Shown here in pieces: positions 22,951-32,730 of a stretch of DNA of 64,000 bases. Every line of letters begins with the position of its first letter. Positions within the stretch are counted from its first letter, which is position 1. Location of the stretch: the NCBI RefSeq assembly GCF_004116405.1, contig NZ_SDIC01000004.1, positions 102,079 to 166,078 on the forward strand, given 5' to 3'. The notes under the pieces were generated by a model, which was not told the DNA's origin, did no database searches, and was given only the letters and a program-made list of their open reading frames with translations. This DNA is from Halegenticoccus tardaugens. Its GTDB lineage: Archaea > Halobacteriota > Halobacteria > Halobacteriales > Haloferacaceae. A program made the translations under genes and the position numbers.

Positions 22951-25470
22951 ATGAGTCGTGGGCCCGAGCTGATCATCACGGAGAAGGACAACGCCGCGCG
23001 ACGGATCGCGGACATCCTCAGCGGCGAGTCCGCCGACGCCGAGCGGCTGAACGGCGTCAACGTCTACAAGTGGGGCGGAAAGCGCTGCATCGGGCTGTCG
23101 GGGCACGTCGTCGGCATCGACTTCCCGCCGGAGTACAACGACTGGCGCGACGTCGAACCGGTCGAGCTCATCGACGCGCCGATCTCGAAGCAACCGACCC
23201 AGGAGAACATCGTCCGCGCCCTCCGGCGGCTGGCTCGGGACGCCTCGCGCGTGACGATCGCGACGGACTACGATCGCGAGGGCGAACTGATCGGCAAGGA
23301 GGCCTACGAACTCGTCCGCGACGTGAACGAGGACGCGCCCGTCGACCGCGTCCGCTTCTCGTCGATCACGGGGCGCGAGGTGACGGAGGCGTTCGACGAC
23401 CCGGACGAGATCGACTTCGACCTCGCCGCCGCGGGCGAGGCCCGACAGATCGTCGACCTCGTCTGGGGGGCCGCGCTCACCCGCTTCCTCTCGCTCTCCG
23501 CGCGACAGCTCGGCAACGACTTCATCAGCGTCGGGCGCGTGCAGGGGCCGACCCTGAAGCTCATCGTCGACCGCGAGCGCGAGATCGACGCGTTCGACCC
23601 CGAGGACTACTGGGAGCTCTTCGCCGACCTGCTGAAGGAGTCCGACGGCGACGCGGACGCGTTCGAGGCGCAGTACTTCTACCTCGACGAGGACGACAAC
23701 GAGGCCGAACGCGTCTGGGACGAAACCGCCGCCGAGGAGGCCTACGGGACGCTCCGGGAGGCGACGAGCGCGTCCGTCGAGTCGGTCCGCCGGCGAACTC
23801 GGACCGACAAGCCGCCCGCGCCGTTCAACACGACCCAGTTCATCCGCGCCGCCAGCAGCATCGGCTACTCCGCCCAGCGGGCGATGAGCATCGCCGAGGA
23901 TCTCTACACGGCGGGGTACGTCACCTACCCGCGGACCGACAACACCGTCTACCCGGCAGACCTCGACCCGCGCGAACTGCTCGACGCGTTCGTCGGAAGC
24001 CGACGGTTCGGCGACGACGCGAAGTCGCTCCTGGAGCAGGAGGAGATCACGCCGATGGCGGGCGACGAGGAGACCACAGACCACCCGCCGATCCACCCGA
24101 CGGGCGAGCTGCCGAGCCGCGCCGACCTCTCGGAGGACGAGTACGAGGTGTACGAACTCGTCGTGCGGCGCTTTTTCGCCACGGTCGCCGAGGCGGCGAG
24201 GTGGGAACACCTGCGCGTCGTCGCCGGCGTCGCCGGCGGGGAGGAGGACCTGTCGCTGAAGACGAACGGCAAGCGGCTCGTGAAAGAGGGGTACCACGCG
24301 GTGTACCCGTACTTCAACAACACGGAGAGCTTCGTCCCCGACGTGGAGGAGGGCGAGAAACTCGCCGTCACGGACACGCGGCTGGAGGAGAAACAGACCC
24401 AGCCGCCGCGGCGCTACGGCCAGTCGCGGCTCATCGAGACGATGGAGTCGATGGGGATCGGGACCAAAGCCACGCGCCACGACGTGATCCAGAAGCTGTA
24501 CGACCGCGGCTACATCGAGAGCGACCCGCCGCGGCCCACGCGGCTCGCGCGGGCGGTCGTCGAGGCCGCGGAGGAGTTCGCGGACCTCATCGTCAGCGAG
24601 CAGATGACCGCCCGGTTGGAGGAGGACATGAACGCCATCGCGGACGGCGAGATCACGCTGGAGGAGGTGACAGACGAGTCCCGCGAGATCCTCGACGCGG
24701 TGTTCGACGAGCTGATGGAGTCGAGCGAGGAGCTCGGCGACCACCTCCAGAAATCGCTCAAGGCGGACAAGACGCTCGGTCCGTGTCCGGACTGCGGCAG
24801 CGACCTCCTGGTCCGGCGGAGTCGGCGGGGCTCGTACTTCGTCGGCTGCGACGGCTACCCCGACTGCACATACACGCTCCCGCTCCCCTCGACCGGCAAG
24901 CCGCTCATCCTCGACGAGACGTGCGACGAGCACGAGCTGCGGCACGTGAAGATGCTCGCCGGGCGCAAGACGTTCACCCACGGCTGTCCGCAGTGTAAGG
25001 CGGACGAGGCCGACGAACGGGAGGACGAGGTCATCGGCGCGTGCCCGGAGTGCGGCGACGACCACGGCGGCGAGCTCGCGATCAAACACCTCCGCTCCGG
25101 GGCGCGACTCGTCGGTTGCACGCGCTATCCCGACTGCGAGTACTCGCTACCCCTGCCGCGCCGCGGCGAGATCGAAGTGACGGACGAGACGTGCGACGAA
25201 CACGGGCTGCCGCACCTGCTCGTCCACAACGGCGACGAGCCGTGGGAGCTCGGCTGTCCGATCTGCAACTACCGGGAGTACCAGGCCCGGCAGAACGGCT
25301 CCGAACTGGAGGCGATCCAGGGCATCGGCGAGAAGACCGCGGAGAAACTGAAGGAGGCGGGCATCGAGAACGTGGCCGGCCTGAAGGACGCCGACCCGGA
25401 CGACCTCGCCGAGACGGTCGAGGGAGTGGGCGCGGACACCGTGCGGAAGTGGCAGGCGAAGGCGGATTAG
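22951..25470 (+). CDS. topA: DNA topoisomerase I (type IA)
   Basis: An 839-residue type IA topoisomerase. The TOPRIM domain begins ELIITEKDNAARRIA and includes ATDYDREGELIG (metal Asp-Asp-Glu site). The catalytic Tyr is Y326 in TYPRTDN. GIGTKATRHD is the conserved DNA-binding motif near residue 505. The C-terminus carries zinc ribbons with Cys pairs (CPDCGSDL, CPQCKADE, CPECGDDHG and ones near the end) and finally a helix-hairpin-helix region with QGIGEKTAEKL. The enzyme relaxes negative supercoils. An ATTTAGG element near 22917-22923 lies about 30 bases before ATG 22951. The 256 bases upstream hold nothing else visible. Confidence 0.96.
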   Translation: MSRGPELIITEKDNAARRIADILSGESADAERLNGVNVYKWGGKRCIGLSGHVVGIDFPPEYNDWRDVEPVELIDAPISKQPTQENIVRALRRLARDASRVTIATDYDREGELIGKEAYELVRDVNEDAPVDRVRFSSITGREVTEAFDDPDEIDFDLAAAGEARQIVDLVWGAALTRFLSLSARQLGNDFISVGRVQGPTLKLIVDREREIDAFDPEDYWELFADLLKESDGDADAFEAQYFYLDEDDNEAERVWDETAAEEAYGTLREATSASVESVRRRTRTDKPPAPFNTTQFIRAASSIGYSAQRAMSIAEDLYTAGYVTYPRTDNTVYPADLDPRELLDAFVGSRRFGDDAKSLLEQEEITPMAGDEETTDHPPIHPTGELPSRADLSEDEYEVYELVVRRFFATVAEAARWEHLRVVAGVAGGEEDLSLKTNGKRLVKEGYHAVYPYFNNTESFVPDVEEGEKLAVTDTRLEEKQTQPPRRYGQSRLIETMESMGIGTKATRHDVIQKLYDRGYIESDPPRPTRLARAVVEAAEEFADLIVSEQMTARLEEDMNAIADGEITLEEVTDESREILDAVFDELMESSEELGDHLQKSLKADKTLGPCPDCGSDLLVRRSRRGSYFVGCDGYPDCTYTLPLPSTGKPLILDETCDEHELRHVKMLAGRKTFTHGCPQCKADEADEREDEVIGACPECGDDHGGELAIKHLRSGARLVGCTRYPDCEYSLPLPRRGEIEVTDETCDEHGLPHLLVHNGDEPWELGCPICNYREYQARQNGSELEAIQGIGEKTAEKLKEAGIENVAGLKDADPDDLAETVEGVGADTVRKWQAKAD

Positions 25471-25501
25471 GTGGAACCGTCGTCCGCAACGCCCGGGGTC
25501 T

Positions 25502-26092
25502 CTACGGAAAGCCGACGAGCAACAGCCCCGAAACGGCGACCCCGACGATGACGGCCGAGCGCGCGACCGAGATTCCCCTGGCGCGCGTCGCGCCGAAGAT
25601 CCACGCGAAGATCGCGAAAAAGAGCGCGACGGCCGCGCCGACCGCGAGGAGCGACGACTCCGCCGCGGGCGCTCGCAGGTACCGCGTCATCGCTTCGAGG
25701 CCCCGGTCGCCCGGCGAGTGGAGCGGGGAAAGGTAGTAGCCGAGTTCGGCGACGCCGAGGAGGAAGACGGGCACGAACCCCCACGAGAGGTGAACGACGG
25801 TCGTCGAGAAGTCCCCTTTCGTCGCCGACGGCCACGAGAGGACGTGGACCGCGACCGCGACGGCGAGCGCGAAGACGACCGGACGGACGAGTTCGAACGC
25901 GAGCGCGCCGACCGTCGCGAGAAACGCGATCTGCGACGGCGAGAGTTCGACGCCGGCCGACGAGAACGCGGCGATCCCGACCGCGTAGACGACGCAGAGC
26001 GCGAGCGCGAACTCGATCCCTCGTCGCGTCGCCCCTTCGCCGGTCACCGTGCTTCGGAACGCCTCGACGTACCGTCGCCTCGTTTCGCCCAT
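25502..26092 (-). CDS. Integral membrane protein (Yip1-like)
   Basis: A 196-residue protein with five probable transmembrane segments, about residues 27-45, 55-72, 73-85, 108-130 and 145-195 (two helices). The short N-terminal helix and the five-helix layout fit YIP1-type haloarchaeal membrane proteins, but no signature motif is clear. It is convergent with topA, 31 bases apart. No function can be given. Confidence 0.65.
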   Translation of the reverse strand: MGETRRRYVEAFRSTVTGEGATRRGIEFALALCVVYAVGIAAFSSAGVELSPSQIAFLATVGALAFELVRPVVFALAVAVAVHVLSWPSATKGDFSTTVVHLSWGFVPVFLLGVAELGYYLSPLHSPGDRGLEAMTRYLRAPAAESSLLAVGAAVALFFAIFAWIFGATRARGISVARSAVIVGVAVSGLLLVGFP

Positions 26093-26354
26093 CGCTGGCC
26101 TGAAACGTGTTCTCGTCGACGCTTCATCATTTCGGCCACAGCCGTGGTCCGACGACAGTCAGGTATCGACGACTGTCCGTCAGCGGCCCGCGTCGACGGG
26201 ATTCGTCCGGGCCCCGGTGCGCGGCTCCCGCCCGCCCCGAACCGACCGACTGGATGCGGCCGTCGGGGGTTCGAGAGGGCGCGCGGGCTCGACTGCGACG
26301 AGCGAGCAGGTGTTCCGCGGGCTTTTTAATTCCTCCCCGGAGTAGAGTGCCGCA

Positions 26355-27077
26355 ATGAGCTATCCCTGGGAAGGCTGGGATCACATCACCAAGATCGATC
26401 CCGACAAGGAACTCGTGGACGACGAGACGTTCGAGGACGTCTGCGCGACCGGCACCGACGCGATCGAGATCGGCGGGACGACCGGCATGACGAAAGAGAA
26501 GATGCGCGCGGTCATCGACGCCTGCGCGACGTACGACGTGCCGCTGTATCAGGAGCCGTCGAACCCCGGCGTGGTGATCGACGACGAGGCGCTCGACGGT
26601 TACCTCATCCCGACGGTGTTCAACTCGCGCGACGCGTTCTGGATCACCGGCGCGCACAAGGAGTGGGTTCGGATCGAGAGCGGCCTCGACTGGGAACGAA
26701 CCCACACCGAGGCCTACATCGTCCTCAACCCGGACTCCTCCGTCGCGGAGTACACCGACGCCGACTGCGATCAGAGCGCCGAGGACGTCGCGTCGTTCGC
26801 CGCGGTCGCCGAGAAGATGTTCGGCCAGGAGATCGTCTACATCGAGTACTCCGGCGCGTTCGGCGACCCCGAGAAGGTCGCCGCCGCGAGGGACGCGCTC
26901 GACGACGCGACCCTGTTCTACGGCGGCGGCATCCACGACTACGAATCGGCGCACACCATGGGCGAAAACGCCGACACGATCGTCGTCGGTAACCTCCTGC
27001 ACGACGAGGGCGCGGACGCCGTCCGCGAGACGGTTCGCGGGGTCAAGGACGCCCACAAGGAGCGCGTCACCTCCTGA
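26355..27077 (+). CDS. Geranylgeranylglyceryl phosphate synthase
   Basis: A 240-residue (beta-alpha)8 barrel of the GGGPS/PcrB family. [16 protein letters not shown] at the start, [27 protein letters not shown] and the phosphate-binding [12 protein letters not shown] and VVGNLLHD are the family motifs. It makes the first ether bond of archaeal lipids, joining glycerol-1-phosphate and geranylgeranyl diphosphate. TTTTTAATT near 26322-26330 lies about 28 bases before the ATG, fitting a leaderless message. The 262-base gap upstream shows no further gene. Confidence 0.94.
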   Translation: MSYPWEGWDHITKIDPDKELVDDETFEDVCATGTDAIEIGGTTGMTKEKMRAVIDACATYDVPLYQEPSNPGVVIDDEALDGYLIPTVFNSRDAFWITGAHKEWVRIESGLDWERTHTEAYIVLNPDSSVAEYTDADCDQSAEDVASFAAVAEKMFGQEIVYIEYSGAFGDPEKVAAARDALDDATLFYGGGIHDYESAHTMGENADTIVVGNLLHDEGADAVRETVRGVKDAHKERVTS

Positions 27078-27086
27078 ACGCTCGTT

Positions 27087-27566
27087 TCAGTTCGACCGCG
27101 AGTCGTCGCCCGCGAAGCCGTGGTAGGGGTGGGAGTACTCGTTTCGGACGATGTCCTCGTCGACGATCTCGAACCCGAGCGCGTTCAGGTCCTGCCCGAT
27201 GCGGCTCAGGTCGTCGCTGTCGGTTCCGACCGCGACGATGTGGACGTTGCCCGCGCCGGTCATGATCTCCCGGACGCTCACGACCCCGGGAACCTCGACG
27301 GCCTCCTGTGCGAGCCGCTCGCGGTCGGGGATGGGCGCGGTGCAGATGATGAGCGTGTAGAGCTGAAAGCCCGCCCGCTCGTAGTCGATATCGAGGTGGT
27401 ACCCCCTGACGTACCCCTCCTCTTCGAGCCGGTGGATGCGGTTTCGGACCGTGCTCGGCGAGACGTCCATCGCCTCCGCGATCTCCCGGGCGGGGGTGTT
27501 GCGAGCGTCCAACTGGAGGGAGTGGATGATGTAACGGTCGAGTTCGTCGAGTCCGTCTGCGACCAT
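27087..27566 (-). CDS. Lrp/AsnC-family transcription regulator
   Basis: A 159-residue protein: an N-terminal HTH (LDELDRYIIHSLQLDARNTP, then VSPSTVRNRIHRLEEEG) and a C-terminal RAM-type ligand domain (LYTLIICTAPIPDRERL, VVSVREIMTGAGNVHIVAVG). Such proteins sense amino acids or related small molecules and act as octamers. ATG 27566 begins directly before the HTH and is preferred to an ATG six codons upstream. It converges with the GGGP synthase gene with nine bases between. Targets are not known. Confidence 0.9.
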   Translation of the reverse strand: MVADGLDELDRYIIHSLQLDARNTPAREIAEAMDVSPSTVRNRIHRLEEEGYVRGYHLDIDYERAGFQLYTLIICTAPIPDRERLAQEAVEVPGVVSVREIMTGAGNVHIVAVGTDSDDLSRIGQDLNALGFEIVDEDIVRNEYSHPYHGFAGDDSRSN

Positions 27567-27668
27567 GTTCGGTGTCTCACGCACCAGCGGAATGAAGCTT
27601 GCTCACTCCCGTCGCGATCGCGGTTCTGGTTCGACGGTCGGGAGGTGGGTCGACGGCCCGGCGGCGAC

Positions 27669-27962
27669 CTACCCGATCGTCAGCGTTCCGTCGCCGCCGT
27701 CGCCGCCCTCCTCGTCGCCTTCGTCCCACTCGATCTCGAACTCGACGCTCAGCTCCGCCGGACCGCCGCCGCTCGACGTCTCCCGCTCCGCTTTGACCTC
27801 GAAGGTCGGCCGCGACGGGATGGCCACGTCGAGGTGCTGCTCGCCCGCGTCGAGCGTGAGTTCGCCGTTCTCCTCGACCGCGTCCGCGACGGCGCGGAGG
27901 TAGTCCGCGATCTCGCCGCGATCCATCGACTGCTCGACGGAAAACAGGGTTTCTTCTGGCAT
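27669..27962 (-). CDS. Amphi-Trp domain protein
   Basis: A 97-residue protein of the amphi-Trp type. It has [29 protein letters not shown], then a beta region ([25 protein letters not shown]) ending in an acidic glycine-rich tail. The family is widespread in haloarchaea and of unknown biochemical role. It lies next to but is not clearly cotranscribed with the Lrp gene (102 bases between), and is divergent from aspS. Confidence 0.85.
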   Translation of the reverse strand: MPEETLFSVEQSMDRGEIADYLRAVADAVEENGELTLDAGEQHLDVAIPSRPTFEVKAERETSSGGGPAELSVEFEIEWDEGDEEGGDGGDGTLTIG

Positions 27963-28078
27963 CGCGTTCGCCTACGCGGGCCGCACATATCAATTCGCGG
28001 TCCTCCACTGGGGGACGGCGCGGGCGGGGTCGGAACGAAACGGCCGAGTTTAAGACGCGGCGTCAAGAATCGGGGGAC

Positions 28079-29380
28079 ATGAAGGATCGAACGCACACGG
28101 CCGACGCCGAACCAGGCGAGACGGTCACGGTCGCCGGGTGGGTCCACGAGATCCGCGACCTCGGCGGCATCGCCTTCCTGATCCTCCGGGACGCGACCGG
28201 AAAGATCCAGGTCAAATTCGAGAAGGAAGAGATGGACGACGACCTCGTCGAGACGGGCCTCGGGGTCCACCGCGAGAGCGTCATCACGGTCTCCGGCGAC
28301 GTCGAGGAGGAGCCGCGCGCGCCGACCGGCGTGGAGATCGTGCCCGAGTCCGTCGACGTCGTCGCGGAGGCGGCCCCCGACCTCCCGCTCGACCCGTCGG
28401 GGAAGGTCGACGCCGAACTCTCCACGCGGCTCGACAACCGGACGCTCGACCTCCGAAAGGAGGAGGTGAAGGCGGTGTTCGAGATCCGCGCCGAGGTGCT
28501 CCGGGCGGTCCGCGAGTACTTCCGCTCGGTCGGGTCCACGGAGATCAACACGCCGAAGATCGTCGCCACGGGCACCGAGGGCGGCACCGAGCTGTTCCCG
28601 ATCACCTACTTCGGGCGCGAAGCGTTCATGAACCAGTCGCCGCAGCTGTTCAAGCAGCTGATGGTCGGATCGGGGCTGGAGCGCGTCTTCGAGATCGGTC
28701 CGATCTTCCGCGCCGAGGAGCACAACACCCCCCGCCACCTCAACGAGGCGACGATGATCGACTTCGAGTCGGCGTTCGTCGACCACGAGGAGGCGATGGA
28801 CGTCTGCGAGGGCACGCTGAAGGCCGCCTACGAGGCCGTCGCCGAGAACTGCGCCGAGCAGCTCGAAATCCTCGGGTACGAGGACTTCGAGGTTCCGGTG
28901 GGCGACTTCCCGCGGCTCACCTACGAGGAGGCGATAGAGCGCATCAACGCCACCGGCGCGCTCGACGAGCAGCTCGTCTGGGGCGACGACCTCTCGACGG
29001 AGGCGGAGAAGGCGCTCGGCGAGGATGTCGGCGGGCACTACTTCATCACGGACTGGCCGAGCGAGATCAAGCCGTTCTACATCCAGGATTACGACGAGGA
29101 CCCGCAGCTGTCGAAGGGGTTCGACCTGATGCACCCGCGCATGGAACTGGTCTCGGGCGGCCAGCGCGAGCACCGCTACGAGAAACTCGTCGCGGGCTTC
29201 GAACAGCAGGGGCTCGACCCGGACCAGTTCGAGTACTACACGAAGATGTTCAAGTACGGCATGCCGCCGCACGCCGGGTGGGCCTACGGCGTCGAACGGC
29301 TCGTCATGACGATGCTCGACCTGCCGAACATCCGCGAGGCGGTGTTGTTCCCGCGAGACAGACAGCGGCTGAGCCCGTAG
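28079..29380 (+). CDS. aspS: Aspartate--tRNA ligase (Asp/Asn type)
   Basis: A 433-residue archaeal-type class II aminoacyl-tRNA synthetase. The N-terminal OB-fold begins [18 protein letters not shown]. The catalytic domain shows motif 2 with [14 protein letters not shown], the flipping-loop region [12 protein letters not shown], and motif 3 [11 protein letters not shown]. Archaeal-type AspRS in haloarchaea is generally non-discriminating; with GatCAB (gatB at 13473) the Asp-tRNA(Asn) it makes would be amidated to Asn-tRNA(Asn). Non-discrimination is family knowledge, not shown here. TTTAAG near 28049-28054 fits a leaderless start at ATG 28079. Confidence 0.95.
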   Translation: MKDRTHTADAEPGETVTVAGWVHEIRDLGGIAFLILRDATGKIQVKFEKEEMDDDLVETGLGVHRESVITVSGDVEEEPRAPTGVEIVPESVDVVAEAAPDLPLDPSGKVDAELSTRLDNRTLDLRKEEVKAVFEIRAEVLRAVREYFRSVGSTEINTPKIVATGTEGGTELFPITYFGREAFMNQSPQLFKQLMVGSGLERVFEIGPIFRAEEHNTPRHLNEATMIDFESAFVDHEEAMDVCEGTLKAAYEAVAENCAEQLEILGYEDFEVPVGDFPRLTYEEAIERINATGALDEQLVWGDDLSTEAEKALGEDVGGHYFITDWPSEIKPFYIQDYDEDPQLSKGFDLMHPRMELVSGGQREHRYEKLVAGFEQQGLDPDQFEYYTKMFKYGMPPHAGWAYGVERLVMTMLDLPNIREAVLFPRDRQRLSP

Positions 29381-29492
29381 GCGAAGGCGCCGCCGTCGAG
29401 CTGGGGGCTCGTCGCGGAGCGGGCGGAGAGACGGCGTCGCCTCTTACGTCCGAGCCGATAAACGTTGGTCTCTCGGTTTTGTAACAGAAACT

Positions 29493-29516
29493 TATATTAT
29501 GGTAGTTCTTATATAT
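29493..29516 (+). promoter_or_regulatory. Two overlapping-range TATA boxes upstream of tctC
   Basis: TATATTA near 29493-29499 and TTATATAT at 29509-29516 are two clear TATA elements in an AT-rich stretch. The first predicts transcription starting near 29523, the second near 29540. The first would include the leader-peptide ATG at 29525, the second would skip it. Between, GTGA and TCAC (29531-29534, 29538-29541) form a short dyad at the second predicted start, a possible operator. Confidence 0.6.
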
Positions 29517-29524
29517 CCCTCGGC

Positions 29525-29605
29525 ATGAGTGTGAATCTCACTCGAACTGCGGCGGATAGACCATGGAACGGCCGCTCGGGGGATCACGCGGGTCCGAAGC
29601 CATGA
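29525..29605 (+). CDS. 26-residue leader peptide before tctC
   Basis: ATG 29525 opens a 26-codon frame starting MSVNLTRTAADRPW and ending at TGA 29603-29605, which overlaps the ATG of tctC at 29602 (ATGA). Only a transcript from the upstream TATA box would contain it. It shows no domain. A role in coupling or attenuation of the transporter operon is inferred from the arrangement. Confidence 0.35.
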   Translation: MSVNLTRTAADRPWNGRSGDHAGPKP

Positions 29606-30606
29606 GGCGACAGCGCGACGCCTTCACTCGGCGGCAATTCGTCGGCGCGGCGGCCGGGACGGGACTCGTCGGGCTGGCGGGCTGTCTCGACAACCTCGAC
29701 GAACTCGATTCGGACGAACAGCAGTTTCCGAGCGAGAAGATCGAGATGGTCTGTCCGTGGTCCGCCGGCGGCGGGACGGACCGAACGGGACGAAAGCTCG
29801 CTGAGTTGGGGAAAGAACGGCTCGAAACGTCGCTTTTCGTCACGAATCAGACCGGTGGGAGTGGGAGCGTCGGATTCAACGCGATCGCGAACGCCGATCC
29901 CGACGGGCACACGCTCGGCATAACCACCGTCGAAATCTGTACGATTTCCCACCTCGACATCGCCGGCGTCGGGCCGGACGATCTCGCTCCAGTGCTGCAG
30001 TACAACTTCGACCCGGCGGCGCTCACCGTCCCGCAGGACGCGCCCTACGGCTCGCTCGACGAGTTCGTCGACTACGCGAAGGACAATCCGAACGAGATCA
30101 ACGTCTCGAACTCCGGAACCGGTGCCATCTGGCACCTCTCGGCCGCCGGATTCGCTCGGGAGGCCGGGATCGAAGTCGAGCACGTCGGCTACGACGGCGG
30201 CTCGCCGGCGACCAAGGCCGTCGTCAACGGCGAGGTCGACGCGACGGCGGCCAGCGCCGCGGAGGTGGCCTCTCAGGTTACGGACGGACCGCTCACCGTC
30301 CTCGGCGTGATGGGCGACGACCGGGTCGACATCTTCCCCGAGGTTCCGACGTTCAAGGAACTGGGGTACGACTTCGAGATGGGCGCGTGGCGCGGATTGA
30401 CGGTCCCGAAGGACACCCCGCAGGAGCGGATCGAGGCGCTCCACGGCGCGTTCAAGAGCGTGTACGACTCCGACGACTTCCGCTCGTTCATGGAGGAGAA
30501 CGGGTTCGGGCTCGTCTACCGCAACACGAAGGAGTTCGGCGAGTTCATGGACGCGGAATTCGACCGGTTCGGAAAGATCGTCGACCAGCTCGACCTGTCC
30601 GCGTGA
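29602..30606 (+). CDS. tctC: Tripartite tricarboxylate transporter, substrate-binding protein
   Basis: A 334-residue TctC/Bug-family binding protein. The N-terminus carries a twin-arginine motif (TRRQFVGAAAGTGLVG) running into a lipobox LAGC, so it is probably Tat-exported and lipid-anchored at Cys23 or so. The mature part has VCPWSAGGGTDRTGR, where Bug proteins bind the carboxylate, then NQTGGSGSVGFNA and GTGAIWHLSAAGF. It captures a carboxylate outside the cell and hands it to TctAB. The start ATG 29602 precedes the Tat signal and overlaps the leader-peptide stop. tctB follows by 15 bases. Confidence 0.92.
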   Translation: MRRQRDAFTRRQFVGAAAGTGLVGLAGCLDNLDELDSDEQQFPSEKIEMVCPWSAGGGTDRTGRKLAELGKERLETSLFVTNQTGGSGSVGFNAIANADPDGHTLGITTVEICTISHLDIAGVGPDDLAPVLQYNFDPAALTVPQDAPYGSLDEFVDYAKDNPNEINVSNSGTGAIWHLSAAGFAREAGIEVEHVGYDGGSPATKAVVNGEVDATAASAAEVASQVTDGPLTVLGVMGDDRVDIFPEVPTFKELGYDFEMGAWRGLTVPKDTPQERIEALHGAFKSVYDSDDFRSFMEENGFGLVYRNTKEFGEFMDAEFDRFGKIVDQLDLSA

Positions 30607-30621
30607 GATCCCGTCTCGACC

Positions 30622-31131
30622 ATGTCTTTCGAACTTCGACACAGCGATACTGTCGCCGCGATCCTCCTGCTCGCGTTGGCGGTCGGCGTGTTCGTAGCGA
30701 GCGGCGACTTCCGTTCGGGGCCGACGGACGCGCCCGGACCAGCGTTCTTCCCCCGTCTCATCGCGACGAGCATCGCGCTGCTGGCGATCGTCCAAATCGC
30801 CCAGAGAACCGCGGGAAAACGGACGTCCACGCATCGAGTGACCCGAGAGAACGTTCGACGAGTCGGGATTCCGCTCGCGTTCGTCGCGCTGTACGTGGCG
30901 ACGATGCCCATCTTCGGGTTCCTCGTCGGGACGATCGTCTTTCTGATCTCCTTCATGTGGTACTCCGGCGTCGACTCCGTTCGAACGTCGGGCCCGATCG
31001 CGCTCGGAATCTCTCTGCTCCTGTTCTACGTGTTCGTCTCCTTCCTGCACGTCCCTCTTCCGGAGAGCAGTGTCCTTCCCATCTCCCGGCTCCTGCCGGA
31101 TCTCCCGTTGATTCTGGGGGTGTTCGGCTAG
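30622..31131 (+). CDS. tctB: Tripartite tricarboxylate transporter, small membrane subunit
   Basis: A 169-residue protein with four hydrophobic helices (about 11-26, 45-62, 85-112 and 130-150). The first segment is followed by a conserved-type PGPAFFPRLIA motif at about residues 38-48, typical of TctB. It is the small membrane subunit of the TctABC carrier. tctA begins at the very next base after its TAG. Confidence 0.9.
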   Translation: MSFELRHSDTVAAILLLALAVGVFVASGDFRSGPTDAPGPAFFPRLIATSIALLAIVQIAQRTAGKRTSTHRVTRENVRRVGIPLAFVALYVATMPIFGFLVGTIVFLISFMWYSGVDSVRTSGPIALGISLLLFYVFVSFLHVPLPESSVLPISRLLPDLPLILGVFG

Positions 31132-32628
31132 GTGAGTCTCGTTGCGAATCTCGTTCAGGGGGCGCTTTTGGTGTTCCAGCCGTTCGCGCTCGCGCTCATC
31201 GTCGTGGGCGTGCTCGTGGGGATCACGATGGGCTCGTTGCCGGGCATGACCGCCACCATGACCGTCGCGGTGCTCGTCTCGTTCACGTTCGGAATGGAAC
31301 CGGCGGAGGGGATGATGCTCCTTCTCGGCATCTACGGCGGCGCACTCTACGCCGGATCGATCCCGGCGATACTGATCCGCACTCCGGGGACGCCGAGCGC
31401 CGCCGCGACCGTGTTCGACGGCTTTCCCCTGGCTAAACGCGGCGACGCCGACCGCGCGATCTCGATCGCGACGATCGCCTCGTTCGTCGGCGGGGCCGTC
31501 AGCATCGTCGTCCTGACACTCCTCGCGCCGGAAGTGGCCGCGGTCGCGCTCGAATTCGGCTCCGCCGAGTACTTCGCGCTGGCGTTCTTCGGGCTGACGA
31601 TCATCGCCAGCGTGAGCGGCGACTCCCTCGTGAAGGGGCTCATCTCCGGACTGCTCGGTATGTTACTCGCGACGGTCGGGCTGGATCCGATGCTCGGCTA
31701 TCCCCGGTTTTCGTTCGGCGTGGCGGAACTCACCGCGGGCGTACAGTTCATCGCCGTGATGATCGGCCTGTTCGGCGTCGCCGAGGGTCTCCATCGCTAC
31801 GAGGTCGGAATCGAAACCGAAGCCGTCAGACAGCGCCTGAGCGGGGTCTTCCCGTCAATTTCGGACGTGAAAGAGATCTCCGGAGTGACGCTCGGGTCGA
31901 GCGTCGTCGGCGCGTTTATCGGAGCGATACCCGGTGCGGGCGGCGACATCGCTTCGTTCGTCACGTACAACGAGGCGAAGCGGTGGGCGAAAAACGCCGC
32001 TCCGTCGTTCGGCGAGGGCAACGTTCGTGGCGTCGCGGCCGCCGAGTCGGGCAACAACGCGAGCACCGGCGGTGCGCTGATCCCGACGCTCACGCTCGGC
32101 ATCCCCGGCGACTCGGTGACGGCGATACTGATCGGCGCGCTCATGGTCCACAACGTCCGTCCCGGCCCGGGGCTGTTCCAGAACGAATCAGCGCTGGTGT
32201 ACGCGATCTTCGTCGGGTTCTTCGTCGTCTACCTCTTCATCCTCGCGTTCGGTCTCGTCGGGGCCCGTTACTGGGCACAGCTGATAAATTTCCCCGCTCG
32301 ATTCCTCTGGCCGGCGATCTTCGTCCTCTGCGTCGTCGGGGCGTTCGCGCTCCAGGGAACCCTCTTCGACGTTTGGGTCATGCTGGGTGCGGGGTTGCTC
32401 GGGTACCTGATGCGAATCGACGACTATCCGCTCGCTCCCATGGTGCTCGGACTCATCTTGGGACCGATCGCGGAGTCGAACCTTCGCCGGGCGCTCACGA
32501 TCTCCGACGGTTCCCCCTCGATCTTCGTCGCTCGGCCGATCACCCTGGCCATCCTCGTACTCGCACTCGCGTCGTTGCTCCTTCCGTTCGCCCGTTCCGC
32601 CCTCGTGCGGCGGCGGTCCAGCACCTGA
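31132..32628 (+). CDS. tctA: Tripartite tricarboxylate transporter, large membrane subunit
   Basis: A 498-residue TctA with about twelve helices. Family motifs are GSLPGMTATMTVAVL near the start, GIYGGALYAGSIPAILIRTPGT-like segment with PSAAATVFDG, AIPGAGGDIASF near residue 267, and ESGNNASTGGALIPTLTLGI near residue 303. It is the sodium- or proton-coupled permease for the carboxylate delivered by TctC. Translation starts at a GTG directly adjoining the tctB stop, so coupling is likely. The substrate (citrate, other di- or tricarboxylate) cannot be told. Confidence 0.94.
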   Translation: MSLVANLVQGALLVFQPFALALIVVGVLVGITMGSLPGMTATMTVAVLVSFTFGMEPAEGMMLLLGIYGGALYAGSIPAILIRTPGTPSAAATVFDGFPLAKRGDADRAISIATIASFVGGAVSIVVLTLLAPEVAAVALEFGSAEYFALAFFGLTIIASVSGDSLVKGLISGLLGMLLATVGLDPMLGYPRFSFGVAELTAGVQFIAVMIGLFGVAEGLHRYEVGIETEAVRQRLSGVFPSISDVKEISGVTLGSSVVGAFIGAIPGAGGDIASFVTYNEAKRWAKNAAPSFGEGNVRGVAAAESGNNASTGGALIPTLTLGIPGDSVTAILIGALMVHNVRPGPGLFQNESALVYAIFVGFFVVYLFILAFGLVGARYWAQLINFPARFLWPAIFVLCVVGAFALQGTLFDVWVMLGAGLLGYLMRIDDYPLAPMVLGLILGPIAESNLRRALTISDGSPSIFVARPITLAILVLALASLLLPFARSALVRRRSST

Positions 32629-32730
32629 CCGGGGGACGACCGCTGGCGCTCCCAGAAAGCGCGCCTCGGGGCTCGGTCCGTTCGGAACGTCGGCCACGCC
32701 GTTTATTCGACTCAGGTCCCCACTCGGCGT

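Noticed and set aside
26093..26354. tRNA-like T-arm (GGGTTCGAG) before GGGP synthase
   Set aside because: No acceptor or anticodon stem can be drawn around it.
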